Positions 52,625-61,474 of a stretch of 64,000 nucleotides of DNA are shown one piece after another. The stretch covers positions 1 to 64,000 of the forward strand of contig NZ_QRDZ01000005.1 in the NCBI RefSeq assembly GCF_003386235.1, in the 5' to 3' direction. The notes beneath the pieces were generated by a model. It saw only the letters and a program-made list of their open reading frames with translations, was not told where the DNA came from and did not search any database. The stretch's first letter is position 1, and each line of letters opens with the position of its first letter. The DNA comes from Cohnella phaseoli. Its GTDB lineage: Bacteria; Bacillota; Bacilli; Paenibacillales; Paenibacillaceae. Position numbers and translations under genes: made by a program.

Positions 52625-52682
52625 TTGACTAGATACAAAATGTATCGTAAATTAATCGCATGTCTTTGTTACAAATTGTATC
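52625..52682 (+). promoter_or_regulatory. promoter of PilZ gene with two GATACA-palindrome operators
   Basis: TTGACT (52625-52630), a 17-bp spacer and TAAATT (52648-52653). The spacer is filled by the perfect palindrome GATACAAAATGTATC (52632-52646). A second site GTTACAAATTGTATC (52668-52682) lies 36 bp further, centre to centre. A repressor bound here would block the promoter. The same arrangement occurs at 60687 and 61475. Confidence 0.75.
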
Positions 52683-52702
52683 AATCGGGAGCTTGATAAG
52701 CC

Positions 52703-53161
52703 ATGGACGAAGAGATCACGGTCAACAGACGCACCTATATCCGCTTTAGGCCGCAAACGCCGGTTTACGTGGAGCTAAGCTTATGGCAAGTGCAGGAGAG
52801 GGAGCTGAAGAGCCGGGCGCAGCGTGTGCTGCTTCGCGATGTCGGGCACGGCGGCTGCAGCTTCGCCACGAATTTGCGGCTGCCGGTGCGGGATGACGTG
52901 GAGTGGATGATCGAATTGCAGCTCGGTCAATATACGGCGCGGCCGCGCATTGTTCTGCTGCACTCCGGCGAAGAGGACGGGTTATTCTTCTATGGCGGAG
53001 AATGGAGGATGATGGGCTGGGAGCATCAAGCGTTTCGCTTTCGTTTTGACGAATACGTTCGGCAGATGCTGATTGCCAGTCCGCACATCCATACGCTGTA
53101 TAAAAAGGTGGCAAGCCGTCACGACGACGGCCAATTCAAGCATCTGGACGTAACTTCATAA
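52703..53161 (+). CDS. PilZ-domain protein
   Basis: A 152-residue cytosolic protein with a PilZ-type beta-barrel. The first c-di-GMP contact motif RxxxR is present (RTYIR, residues 10-14). The second motif, normally (D/N)xSxxG, reads DVGHGG, with Gly in place of Ser, so c-di-GMP binding may be weak or altered. ATG 52703 has GGGAG 12 nt upstream. It is first gene of a probable operon with the LCP protein (18 bp gap) and the small CxxC protein, and is controlled by the GATACA operators. A link between the cyclase at 8213 and polysaccharide attachment is plausible. Confidence 0.75.
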   Translation: MDEEITVNRRTYIRFRPQTPVYVELSLWQVQERELKSRAQRVLLRDVGHGGCSFATNLRLPVRDDVEWMIELQLGQYTARPRIVLLHSGEEDGLFFYGGEWRMMGWEHQAFRFRFDEYVRQMLIASPHIHTLYKKVASRHDDGQFKHLDVTS

Positions 53162-53179
53162 AGGAACGGTGAAGGGATC

Positions 53180-54274
53180 ATGAAGCCGAAACGGAGAAGA
53201 TTCGTTAGATGGCTCGGCTATGCCATGGCCGCTGTGCTGGTAATTGCAATTGGAGCCGGCGGGTACGTCTGGGTATCCGCGCAGCGGACGATGAACGCCA
53301 TGTACGAGCCGCTCCCGTCGACGAAATGGGTAGACCCTGTGTTCGAGACGGAAGATGAGCCGGAAATTCTGCCTACGAATGAGTCGGCAGGACCGGAAGA
53401 GGATATAGAGGAGCCCGCGATGGAAGAGGAAGGCGAGCCGCCGGTCGTTCCGATCACGGCGATCGATCGCAATCCTGCGGAACCGCTGAAAATAAGCGAG
53501 GAAGACGTTGCGAGATTGAGGAGTCCGAGCACGGCGAACAAGGAGCCGTTTACGATGCTGCTGTTGGGAGTGGACGAGCGTCCAGGAGACCGCGGGCGAA
53601 GCGATACGATGATTTTGCTTACGGTCCAGCCTCGTACCGGCCAAGCGATCGCCTTGTCGATTCCCCGGGACACGAGAGTACTGATGCCGAATTCAGGGAA
53701 GTACGACAAGATCAATCACGCTTACGCATTCGGAGGCTCGGCGTTGTCCGTCGAAGCGGTAGAGAGGGCCTTCGGGGTGCCGATCGCTTTTTATATGAAA
53801 ACGAACATGGGCGGGCTCATCGATATCGTCGATACGCTCGGAGGGGTCGACGTTAATAACGAGCGGGCGTTCAATTACGAGGGACACTCTTTTCCGAAGG
53901 GCGAGCAGCATCTGAACGGCGAAGAGGCGCTGGCTTACAGCCGAATGCGCAAGGAAGATCCTCAAGGCGATTTCGGAAGAACACAGAGGCAAAGGCAGAT
54001 TTTGTCCGACGCGGTCGATCGGGTGGCCGGAGCGGGAACGGTGACTAAGCTTCCAAAGCTGCTGTCTCATCTGTCCGAATATGTGCGAACGAACTTGACC
54101 TCCGGCCAGATGATCGACCTGATTACGAAGTATCGGTCGACGAGCGGCAACGTCCAAATTATGTATTTGCAGGGACAGGGAAAGATGATCAACGGGATTT
54201 ATTATTACACGATTACGGCGGAGGAACGCCGAAGAATACAATCGGAGATGTTGAAGGGTTTGAATTCGAATTGA
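53180..54274 (+). CDS. LytR-CpsA-Psr (LCP) family wall polymer ligase
   Basis: A 364-residue membrane-anchored protein. A short basic N-terminus and one TM helix (about 13-32) lead to an acidic extracellular linker (Glu/Pro-rich, about 55-85), then the LCP catalytic domain (about 115-270). Family motifs are LLLGVDERPGDRGRSDTMI, SIPRDTRV, KINHAYAFGG, ALAYSRMRKEDPQGDFGRT and RQRQIL; the Arg and Asp residues that hold the polyprenyl-pyrophosphate are present. LCP enzymes transfer teichoic acids or capsular polymers from lipid carrier to peptidoglycan. AAAGGAACGGTGAAGGGATC precedes the ATG. Position next to the EPS genes suggests attachment of their product. Confidence 0.93.
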   Translation: MKPKRRRFVRWLGYAMAAVLVIAIGAGGYVWVSAQRTMNAMYEPLPSTKWVDPVFETEDEPEILPTNESAGPEEDIEEPAMEEEGEPPVVPITAIDRNPAEPLKISEEDVARLRSPSTANKEPFTMLLLGVDERPGDRGRSDTMILLTVQPRTGQAIALSIPRDTRVLMPNSGKYDKINHAYAFGGSALSVEAVERAFGVPIAFYMKTNMGGLIDIVDTLGGVDVNNERAFNYEGHSFPKGEQHLNGEEALAYSRMRKEDPQGDFGRTQRQRQILSDAVDRVAGAGTVTKLPKLLSHLSEYVRTNLTSGQMIDLITKYRSTSGNVQIMYLQGQGKMINGIYYYTITAEERRRIQSEMLKGLNSN

Positions 54275-54296
54275 AACGGATTACGGAGGGATACGA

Positions 54297-54452
54297 ATGA
54301 AAGAGCAAGCGGTATTGTTTTATTGCGTGAAATGCGAGCATTTGAAGCCGATTGAACAGGCCGGCATGTTGTTCCGCACAGGATATTACCGCGCGCAGTA
54401 TCCGCTCGGCTGCTGCGTCAATTGCAAGCTGTTGGCACGCACTTCGGGATAA
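54297..54452 (+). CDS. small CxxC...CxxC zinc-ribbon-like protein, 51 residues
   Basis: ATG 54297 follows ACGGAGGG at 6 nt. The product has CVKC at 10-13 and CVNC at 40-43, spaced as in small zinc ribbons. The hydrophobic ends lack a signal peptide. It lies 22 bp after the LCP gene and is probably the last gene of that operon. The family is not recognised. Confidence 0.65.
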   Translation: MKEQAVLFYCVKCEHLKPIEQAGMLFRTGYYRAQYPLGCCVNCKLLARTSG

Positions 54453-54576
54453 CGGCGATAAGCTTGCCTTAGCCTTTTTTTGAATGACCTCTTAAAATTT
54501 TGGTAAAGATTCGGATTGGACCGGCAACATTGGTATAATGAAACTGGAACAAATTGAACATGTCGGAGGTAAGCGC

Positions 54577-55503
54577 ATGTCACAGACCCCTGTCGTCCGG
54601 CTGCAGAACGTGACGAAAGTCATCGGCAAACGGACGATTATCGACCGAGTGTCCTTCGAGGTTCGGCCGGGAGAAGTGTTCGGCTTCCTGGGCCCGAACG
54701 GATCGGGCAAAACGACGACGATCCGGATGATCGTCGGCTTGATGGGATTAACCGCAGGAGACATTCACATTGCGGATCACAGCATCAAAACGGAGTATCC
54801 CAAAGCGATCGTACATGTCGGCGCAATTGTGGAAAATCCCGAGATGTACAAGTTTCTAACGGGTTATCAGAATTTGCTTCATTATGCTCGAATGAACCCT
54901 TCCGTTACGGAGAAGAGAATTGAAGAGGTCATCCATCTGGTCGGGCTGCAAGGACGCATTCACGACAAGGTGAAGAAGTACTCCCTAGGTATGCGCCAGC
55001 GGCTGGGCGTTGCGCAAGCGGTCATGCATCGACCGAAGCTGCTCGTGCTGGACGAGCCGACGAACGGGCTGGATCCTGCCGGTATTCGCGAGCTCAGGGA
55101 TTACTTGCGCAAGCTGGCTCAAGACGAAGGGACGGCCGTGCTCGTATCCTCGCATCTTCTCTCTGAGATGGAGCTGATGTGCGATCGGGTTGCGATCCTT
55201 CAGAATGGGCGGATCATCGACATTCGCTCGATCAGAGGACAAGCCGCCGAAGGGGAGAGCGTTGCCCAAGAGGAAGTTCAATTCGACGTCGATCATCCCG
55301 ACGCGGCGCTCGGTATTCTTGAGGGCCAAAGCGCGGGCAGAATTGAGGGTGGCTTCTTAACGCTGACGTCTGATCGTCAGGGAATCGCAGCCATGAATCG
55401 GAGATTGGTGGAGGCGGGAATCAACGTCTACGGAATTCGCGTGAAGACGAAGTCGCTGGAAGACCAATTCCTCGAAGTGACGGGAAGTGAAACCATTGGC
55501 TAA
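54577..55503 (+). CDS. ABC transporter ATP-binding protein (BcrA/YxlF-like)
   Basis: A 308-residue ATPase. Walker A is GPNGSGKTTT (about 39-47), signature YSLGMRQRLGVAQA, Walker B LLVLDEPTNGLDP and the switch His in VSSHLLSEME. The C-terminal 80 residues form an accessory domain (DHPDAALGILEGQ) typical of ABC-2 systems for bacitracin-type or lipid substrates. Start ATG 54577 has GGAGG 8 nt upstream; an in-frame ATG at 54538 lies in a promoter-like sequence (TATAAT at 54533). The permease GTG lies inside its 3' end. Confidence 0.93.
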   Translation: MSQTPVVRLQNVTKVIGKRTIIDRVSFEVRPGEVFGFLGPNGSGKTTTIRMIVGLMGLTAGDIHIADHSIKTEYPKAIVHVGAIVENPEMYKFLTGYQNLLHYARMNPSVTEKRIEEVIHLVGLQGRIHDKVKKYSLGMRQRLGVAQAVMHRPKLLVLDEPTNGLDPAGIRELRDYLRKLAQDEGTAVLVSSHLLSEMELMCDRVAILQNGRIIDIRSIRGQAAEGESVAQEEVQFDVDHPDAALGILEGQSAGRIEGGFLTLTSDRQGIAAMNRRLVEAGINVYGIRVKTKSLEDQFLEVTGSETIG

Positions 55504-56281
55504 CTTTATGAACCTGATCCTGAACGAAAATATGAAAATCTATCGCCGAATCCGAACGTGGATCATGCTCGGTTTTATCGTGCTGATTCCGCCGCTTGTA
55601 TCGCTTGCGATCTATCTGGCCGGCGGGGAAGGCATCTCCGGCTGGGGCATCATGATGACGGAGTCGTATATCCTCTACTCCCTCATTACAATCTTCGCCG
55701 TAGTGGTAGCGGCCGATAGCGTCGCCGGCGAGTTTACGTGGGGAACGATCAAGCTGCTGCTGATCCGACCATGGAGCCGTTCGACGATTTTGCTGTCCAA
55801 ATACGTCTCGACGCTGCTGTTTGCGTTATTTTTCACTGTGACCGCATTTATCGTGACGCTGCTGTCCAATATGCTGATCTTCGGGCTGGGCGATGAGCCC
55901 CTATCCGGTTCCGGGTTGTCCAATTGGGAGTACATGCTCACGTTTTATCTGTTTCAGTTCATTACCCTTGTGATGATCGTGACGTTCGGGTTCACGATGT
56001 CTTCGGCGTTCCGCAGCGGAGGCTTGGCGATCGGCTTGTCGATCTCGTTCCTCTTCGCGGGCAATCTCATCACCGGCTTGTTCGCTATCGCGAATAAGGC
56101 TTGGGTGAAGTACGTTCTGTTCATGCACTTGGACTTGACAAACTATATCGACGGCGGGAACGGACCGATTCCGAACCATCCGACGACGCTCGGCTTTTCG
56201 CTGGCGGTTCTGGCCGTCTATTTCGTCCTGTTTAACGTCGTTTCCTGGACGGTGTTCCGGAAGCGGGACGTCGCAGCCTAA
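55487..56281 (+). CDS. ABC-2 type permease
   Basis: A 264-residue membrane protein with six hydrophobic segments (TWIMLGFIVLIPPLVSLAIY first, VLAVYFVLFNVVSWTVF last) and the VVVAADSVAGEFTWGTIKLLL motif characteristic of ABC-2 permeases. GTG 55487 overlaps the ATPase gene by 17 nt, which implies translational coupling; ATG 55508 is an alternative without a better site. With the ATPase it forms a two-gene exporter. The substrate is not evident. It ends in a terminator at 56313. Confidence 0.9.
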   Translation: MKPLANFMNLILNENMKIYRRIRTWIMLGFIVLIPPLVSLAIYLAGGEGISGWGIMMTESYILYSLITIFAVVVAADSVAGEFTWGTIKLLLIRPWSRSTILLSKYVSTLLFALFFTVTAFIVTLLSNMLIFGLGDEPLSGSGLSNWEYMLTFYLFQFITLVMIVTFGFTMSSAFRSGGLAIGLSISFLFAGNLITGLFAIANKAWVKYVLFMHLDLTNYIDGGNGPIPNHPTTLGFSLAVLAVYFVLFNVVSWTVFRKRDVAA

Positions 56282-56312
56282 GCATTCGGCGTGCTTTTTG
56301 AGCGGTTAATAC

Positions 56313-56353
56313 AATGAAGCTGTTCCAATTTGGAGCAGCTTCATTTTTTTTGT
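56313..56353 (+). terminator. terminator of the ABC transporter operon
   Basis: AATGAAGCTG (56313-56322) pairs with CAGCTTCATT (56336-56345) and is followed by T8. Confidence 0.9.
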
Positions 56354-56370
56354 GCTGTTCCTGGGGAGCA

Positions 56371-56619
56371 GAACGATCGCCCGGAGAAGCTGCAAGGCGA
56401 CTGGGCAACGTTAGAGCGCAGAATGATCGCCCGGAGAAGCTGCAAGGCGACTGGGCAACGTTAGAGCGCAGAATGATCGCCCGTAGAAGCTGCAAGGCGA
56501 CTGGGCAACGTTAGAGCGCAGAATGATCGCCCGTAGAAGCTGCAAGGCGACTGGGCAACGTTAGAGTGCAGAACGATCGCCCGGAGAAGCTGTAAGGAGA
56601 CTGGGCAACGTTAGAGCGG
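56371..56619. repeat. 50-bp tandem minisatellite, 5 units
   Basis: GAA(C/T)GATCGCCCG begins at 56371, 56421, 56471, 56521 and 56571, an exact 50-bp period. Units share AGAAGCTG(C/T)AAGG and CTGGGCAACGTTAGAG. The units are nearly identical, a sign of recent expansion. It lies in the 547-bp gap between the ABC permease gene and GH97. Unlike the other minisatellites here the period is not a multiple of 3. Confidence 0.95.
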
Positions 56620-56708
56620 CAGAGCGGCGGCTTGGCTCTCGCACATCAGTTTGCGAGAAATCTCGGTTTATCTGGAGCGCATTCCTTAATATAGTTCAAC
56701 TTATACAG

Positions 56709-56745
56709 TTGCCAATTTGTGAGAATAAATGATACAATTTGTATC
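56709..56745 (+). promoter_or_regulatory. promoter of GH97 gene overlapped by a GATACA palindrome
   Basis: The perfect palindrome GATACAATTTGTATC (56731-56745) covers a probable -10 TACAAT (56733-56738), with TTGCCA (56709-56714) 18 bp upstream. It is the same operator as in the PilZ, cpsD and cpsC promoters, here as a single copy over -10 rather than in the spacer. Confidence 0.6.
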
Positions 56746-56828
56746 AAATGTGCAGATAAAGCTTCCGATCCGTTTCATGATCCAAAATTAAGCGATCTAA
56801 TCCAACCTCCAAAAAGGGAGCAGAAAAC

Positions 56829-59777
56829 ATGCTGGCATTATTTTACGGATTAATAGCCTTGTTGAGCGCTGTAACGACCGCATTCGAGGAGCAGTCCGCC
56901 CTGTCCGCTCAATCCGCCCGGTTCATCGCTCAATCCATTCAGTCCACCGTTCAGTCTACTGCCCAGTCCGCTCATACCGCTCAGTTCGCCCTGTCCGCTC
57001 AGTCCACTCAATCCACTCAATCCGCCCAGTCCGAATTGCGTTCCCCCGATGGGAAAGTCGTCTTTCGACTGAACGACCGGCCAGACGGAAAATGGAGCTA
57101 CGATCTTTATTACGGCACTGTCCCGGTTCTGACCAACTCCCCGCTTGGACTTGTAACGGATGCGGTCGATTTCAGCGCGGGTCTGAGGCTGGCTGGAGAA
57201 AGCCGCCGCCGCATTCAAGAGACGCAGCGGCCCGCCGGCGTTCAAGCCGAGCCGTACTCGGTTAAGGCGAACGAATGGACGGTCGAATTTGCCAAAGATA
57301 AATCCGAATCTCAAATGCAGCTGCAAATCCGCGCATACGACGACGGAATCGCCTTCCGTTACGCGCTTTCCGGGACGGGACGGCAGGTCGTGCTCCGCGA
57401 AACGAGCGGGTTCCGCTTGCCGCAGGATGCGATAGGCTGGCTTGCGGATTACGTGCCGCATTACGAAGCCGTCTACGAACCGATTACAGCGCAGGAGATC
57501 AAAAAAGGCTCTTACATGATGCCGGCGCTGTTCTCGACAGAGGACAACCGCTTCTGGGCTCTCGTAACGGAGGCCGGCGTTTTTAATTCCGGAGGCGCCT
57601 TCCCCGCTTCGCAGTTAGTCGGGAGCGAGCGCCAGGACGGCCTGTTGGAGCTGGCGTTTCCCGCTGAACAGAAGGGCCGCGCCGTTGTCTCCGGTCCGCT
57701 CCAAACGCCATGGCGCACGGTGATCGTTGGCGACAATCCCGGAGCGATCGTGGAATCCCGGCTCGTCTACAGCTTGAATTCGCCGCCGGAGAGCGGCAAA
57801 GACCTCTCCTGGATCAAGCCGGGGAGGGCGGTGTGGTCTTACTGGTCCGAGGATGTGGATGAGAAGATTGAAGATCAGATGAGGTATGTCGATTTTGCCT
57901 CGCGGATGGGCTGGGAATACGTGACCGTCGATTCCAACTGGAATCGACAGGAGATTCAAGCGCTAATTCCGTATGCGGCAGGGAAAAACGTAGGCGTGAT
58001 CATCTGGGTGCATTCCAAGGATTTGGACACGCAGGACAAGCTGAATCGTCTTCTGCCCGAGTGGAAGAGCTGGGGCGTTGCGGGGCTAAAGGTCGATTTT
58101 TTCGAAAACGACAATGCCGAGACGATGAAGAGCTACGAGCGAATTGCCCGTACAGCGTTCGAGCAGGGATTGGTTCTCGATTTTCACGGCAGCACGAAAC
58201 CGGCGGGAGAAAATCGGACTTGGCCGAATATTCTCACGATGGAAGCGGTGAGAGGGACGGAATGGCAGATCGAAGGCAAACCCCTCGTAGCCGCTCATGA
58301 GGCGACCGTTCCGTTTACCCGGAACGTAGTCGGACCGATGGATTACACGCCGGTCACCTTGTCGCAGGCGGAAGAGATGACGACGTTCGCCAACCAACTG
58401 GCTCTATCGGTTCTGTACGAATCGCAGCTTCAGCATTTCGCCGACAATGTGAACGTGTATGCGCATTGGATCGGCCGCCATTTTTTGCGGGCCGTTCCCG
58501 AGGTCTGGGACGAGCTCAAATTTGTGGAGGGCTATCCCGGAGAATACGTAACGCTCGCGCGTCGCAAAGGTGAGACCTGGTTTGTCGGCTCCGTCTCGAC
58601 CGAAGCGCGCGAAGCGAATATTCCTTTGTCCTTCCTGGGGCCGGGGCGCTATACGGCGACGATATTCCAGGACGGGGCCGAGGATTGGAAAATCGACGTA
58701 CGCAGTCGGACGGTGACCCGCGAAGATACATTGCGGATTCCCCTCCGGGAAAACGGCGGGCTGGCGATTCATTTGTCGCAGACGCCGCTGGAGCTCGTAG
58801 GCGAGGAGGGGGAGGCGTATGAAGCGGAAAGCTCAAGCAACGTTAAACTGGGGAAGGTGACGGAAGCGGTCTGCACGGGATGCTCGGGTTACCGCAAAGT
58901 CGAGGCGGCTGCCGGCGGCTCCGTGCGTTTTACCCAGATTTCCGCTCCGGCGAAGGGAATGCATAGAGTTGCTCTGCACTATGTGTCGGACCGGCCGAGC
59001 CGCTTGGGAGTACGCGTCAACCAAGGCGCAATGCAAACATTGGAGCTTCCTCCCTCGGGCATAGGGCTGGATAAACCGGGCTTGCGCGAGCTGTTCTTCG
59101 AGCTGAATCAAAGCTCCAATTCTATTGAATTCATCGCATTGGACGATACGGCTCCGGCAGTCGACCGGATTCAAGTATCGCCTTCGAGAACGGGGGTGGA
59201 AAAAAAGGCGCCTCAGGAAACGAAGCGTACCTTTGAACGGATGTGGTTCGAGCGCGACGGCACGTATGCGGTGACAGTCTACTACAAGAATCCAGGTGCG
59301 GTCGGAGGAAAGTTGCGGGCTTCCTGGGAGAACGGCTCCGCATCCGAAATTTTGCTGCCCGCGACGGGACCGCTAGAGCCTGTCGCACGGTCGGTGTTTT
59401 CGGTAGAGATGACGAAGGGATTCCATCGCTTGGAGTTGATCGGCGGGGAGAACTTCCCTGCCTCGATCGAGCGCATCGTATGGGCGCCTACCTCCGTCCG
59501 ATATGAGCTCCCCTCAGACGGGAAAATGCCGCTGGAGCTGAACGTTTCTTCGACGGCCTCAACCGTTCGAATGCTTCGGCTCGTTTATCGGTCGGCGGGA
59601 GACGTCACCGCTTCTTTGGGCGTGAACGGGACGATTGCCGATCCGATCCGGCTGCCTGCCACAGCGAGCAAAACGGCGGAAACGATCCGGTCCGTCGAGC
59701 TTGCGGAAGGGATGAATCGGATCCGGTTGTCCGCTGACGCCGGCATGGAGCTGCTGCGGATGGAACTCGTACAATAA
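56829..59777 (+). CDS. secreted glycoside hydrolase family 97 protein with extra C-terminal modules
   Basis: A 982-residue exported enzyme. After a short signal peptide, residues about 20-70 are a low-complexity Gln/Ser repeat (AQSTQSTQSAQS-like). The GH97 N-terminal beta domain (VVFRLNDRPDGKWSYDLYYG) and a TIM barrel (about 325-560) follow: KPGRAVWSYWSEDVDE, YVTVDSNWN, GVIIWVHSKD, GLKVDFFENDNAE and PNILTMEAVRGTEW. The Asp in KVDFFEND fits the retaining alpha-galactosidase type more than the inverting alpha-glucosidase type; this is inference from family knowledge. GH97_C (about 560-660) and two carbohydrate-binding-like beta domains end the protein. ATG 56829 follows AAAGGGAG. The cpsB gene starts 18 bp downstream. 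Confidence 0.88.
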   Translation: MLALFYGLIALLSAVTTAFEEQSALSAQSARFIAQSIQSTVQSTAQSAHTAQFALSAQSTQSTQSAQSELRSPDGKVVFRLNDRPDGKWSYDLYYGTVPVLTNSPLGLVTDAVDFSAGLRLAGESRRRIQETQRPAGVQAEPYSVKANEWTVEFAKDKSESQMQLQIRAYDDGIAFRYALSGTGRQVVLRETSGFRLPQDAIGWLADYVPHYEAVYEPITAQEIKKGSYMMPALFSTEDNRFWALVTEAGVFNSGGAFPASQLVGSERQDGLLELAFPAEQKGRAVVSGPLQTPWRTVIVGDNPGAIVESRLVYSLNSPPESGKDLSWIKPGRAVWSYWSEDVDEKIEDQMRYVDFASRMGWEYVTVDSNWNRQEIQALIPYAAGKNVGVIIWVHSKDLDTQDKLNRLLPEWKSWGVAGLKVDFFENDNAETMKSYERIARTAFEQGLVLDFHGSTKPAGENRTWPNILTMEAVRGTEWQIEGKPLVAAHEATVPFTRNVVGPMDYTPVTLSQAEEMTTFANQLALSVLYESQLQHFADNVNVYAHWIGRHFLRAVPEVWDELKFVEGYPGEYVTLARRKGETWFVGSVSTEAREANIPLSFLGPGRYTATIFQDGAEDWKIDVRSRTVTREDTLRIPLRENGGLAIHLSQTPLELVGEEGEAYEAESSSNVKLGKVTEAVCTGCSGYRKVEAAAGGSVRFTQISAPAKGMHRVALHYVSDRPSRLGVRVNQGAMQTLELPPSGIGLDKPGLRELFFELNQSSNSIEFIALDDTAPAVDRIQVSPSRTGVEKKAPQETKRTFERMWFERDGTYAVTVYYKNPGAVGGKLRASWENGSASEILLPATGPLEPVARSVFSVEMTKGFHRLELIGGENFPASIERIVWAPTSVRYELPSDGKMPLELNVSSTASTVRMLRLVYRSAGDVTASLGVNGTIADPIRLPATASKTAETIRSVELAEGMNRIRLSADAGMELLRMELVQ

Positions 59778-59795
59778 TGCGGGGAGAGAGCGCTT

Positions 59796-60569
59796 ATGAT
59801 CGATACGCATTGCCATGTGCTGCCCATGTGCGACGACGGGCCGGCCGAGTGGCAGACGTGCATAGAGATGGCCGAGCATGCCGCGGCCCAAGGCATTCGC
59901 ACGATAATCGCAACGCCTCACCATCGAAGAGCTCCCTATAATAATCCGCCCGAGAAGATCCGCGAGCTTGTCAGGCGTTTCAACCGAATGGCCGAGCAGG
60001 AGAAGCTAGCCGTTACCGTTGTGGAAGGGCAGGAATTCCATTGGGAGGGCAATGCGCCGTGGCAGCGCGCGGTGGAAGGGCTGCAGACGTTGGGTTCGAC
60101 CGGATATGCGCTGCTGGAGTTTCCTCACCGAAGAACGCCAGCCTCAATCAAGGAGGACCTGGCCACCTTCCGGGCAAGGGGACTGCGGGTCGTCATTGCC
60201 CATCCGGAGAGGCATCTTCCTTTTATCCGCGAACCGCATAAACTGTATGCCTTGTTGCGCGAAGGCGCATATGCGCAGCTTACGGCTTCCTCCTTGACGG
60301 GGCATCACGGGAAAGCCGTACAGCAGGTCGCCTGGACGATGGCGAGAAACGGCTGGATTCATTTGCTGGCCTCGGACGCACATGACCTCGTGTACCGGCC
60401 GAACAGGCTGGGGGCCGCATATGCGCTGGCGGCCGGCGAATTGGGGGATCGGCTGCCGGAGCTTTGGCAGCGGAATGCGGAGCGGCTCATTCAGGACGAG
60501 GAACTGCATAGAGAGGAGTTCGTTACTCGCAGAGCCGGCGTACGCTGGTGGAATATTCGTTTACCCTAG
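59796..60569 (+). CDS. cpsB: PHP-type tyrosine-protein phosphatase, CpsB/YwqE family
   Basis: A 257-residue metal-dependent phosphatase that dephosphorylates the CpsD/YwqD-type tyrosine kinase. The PHP metal-site motif DTHCHVLPMCDDGP is at the N-terminus, with IIATPHHRR, VEGQEFHW, VIAHPERH and LASDAHD giving the remaining ligands. Length and motifs match the family. ATG 59796 follows GGGGAGAG. It shares a transcript with GH97 and is separated by a terminator from cpsD, an unusual order (B-D-C instead of C-D-B). Confidence 0.93.
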   Translation: MIDTHCHVLPMCDDGPAEWQTCIEMAEHAAAQGIRTIIATPHHRRAPYNNPPEKIRELVRRFNRMAEQEKLAVTVVEGQEFHWEGNAPWQRAVEGLQTLGSTGYALLEFPHRRTPASIKEDLATFRARGLRVVIAHPERHLPFIREPHKLYALLREGAYAQLTASSLTGHHGKAVQQVAWTMARNGWIHLLASDAHDLVYRPNRLGAAYALAAGELGDRLPELWQRNAERLIQDEELHREEFVTRRAGVRWWNIRLP

Positions 60570-60581
60570 AGCATCGTATAG

Positions 60582-60638
60582 GACGCCTTCGACGGCCGCG
60601 CTTTCATTGGCGCGCAACCGTCGAAGGCGCCTTTTTTA
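60582..60638 (+). terminator. terminator after cpsB
   Basis: GACGCCTTCGACGG (from 60582) pairs with CCGTCGAAGGCGCC (to about 60632) with one mismatch. An internal GCGC/GCGC stem lies in the loop, and TTTTTT follows. Confidence 0.9.
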
Positions 60639-60686
60639 TGATGAGCGGGGGAGGAAAGACAAACCGTAAAAATTAGGAAATTTATA

Positions 60687-60742
60687 TTGACATGATACAA
60701 TTAGTATCGTATTTTTAAGAAACGAAGGTTACGAATTGTATC
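60687..60742 (+). promoter_or_regulatory. promoter of cpsD with two GATACA-palindrome operators
   Basis: TTGACA (60687-60692), a 17-bp spacer and TATTTT (60710-60715). The spacer contains GATACAATTAGTATC (60694-60708). A second site GTTACGAATTGTATC (60728-60742) is 34 bp downstream, centre to centre. Confidence 0.75.
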
Positions 60743-60764
60743 ATAAGTTAGAGGAGGATTGGTC

Positions 60765-61442
60765 ATGACAAGCGCAACAATGATGAAACGCCGTGCCATT
60801 ATTACGATCGATAATCCTGCTTCCGTTCATGCGGAAGCCTACCGGACGCTGCGGACGAACGTCCAATGGTCATCCGTCGAAAATCCGTTGCAGACGCTGC
60901 TGGTGACTTCCGCCGAACAGGGGGCCGGCAAATCGACGACGGCGGTGAATCTGGCCGCCGCTTTTGCGTTAATGGGCAAAAAAACGGTAATCGTCGACGC
61001 CGATATGCGCAGGCCGGCACAGCATTGTTATTTTAACAAAACGAACCGGACGGGGCTCTCGAACCTGCTGAAGGGGCAGTTCACGCTGAGCCAGACGATT
61101 CAGGAAACCCACATCGAAGGCTTAAGCTTGCTGCCTTCCGGCACGATTCCCCACAATCCCGCGGAATTGCTGGCCGGGCAGCGAATGGACGAGCTTCTCG
61201 CCGAGCTCAAGCAGCAATATGAGTTCGTGCTGCTCGATACGACGCCGGTGCTGGCCGTTACGGATGCGCAAGTACTCGGTGCGAAGGTCGACGGGGTGCT
61301 GTTTGTCCTTCAATGCCGTTCCACGAAACGAGAATCAGCGAGAAAGGCGATCGCCCAACTGGAATACATGCACTCCAACGTGATCGGCACCGTGCTGAAT
61401 CGAACGAAGAAAAAGAAGGCGGCGTACCGTTACGAACTGTAG
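60765..61442 (+). CDS. cpsD: bacterial tyrosine kinase, CpsD/YwqD family
   Basis: A 225-residue cytosolic BY-kinase that needs a membrane adaptor of the CpsC/YwqC type for activity and controls polysaccharide chain length. Walker A is SAEQGAGKSTTAVN, Walker A' VIVDADMRRP and Walker B FVLLDTTP. The C-terminal tyrosine cluster is short (AYRYEL, two Tyr). ATG 60765 follows GAGGAGG at 7 nt. The phosphatase gene lies upstream and the adaptor gene follows after 113 bp with its own operator-controlled promoter. Confidence 0.94.
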   Translation: MTSATMMKRRAIITIDNPASVHAEAYRTLRTNVQWSSVENPLQTLLVTSAEQGAGKSTTAVNLAAAFALMGKKTVIVDADMRRPAQHCYFNKTNRTGLSNLLKGQFTLSQTIQETHIEGLSLLPSGTIPHNPAELLAGQRMDELLAELKQQYEFVLLDTTPVLAVTDAQVLGAKVDGVLFVLQCRSTKRESARKAIAQLEYMHSNVIGTVLNRTKKKKAAYRYEL

Positions 61443-61474
61443 AGGTCCTTCAAATTGCTCACCTAAAATTAAAC

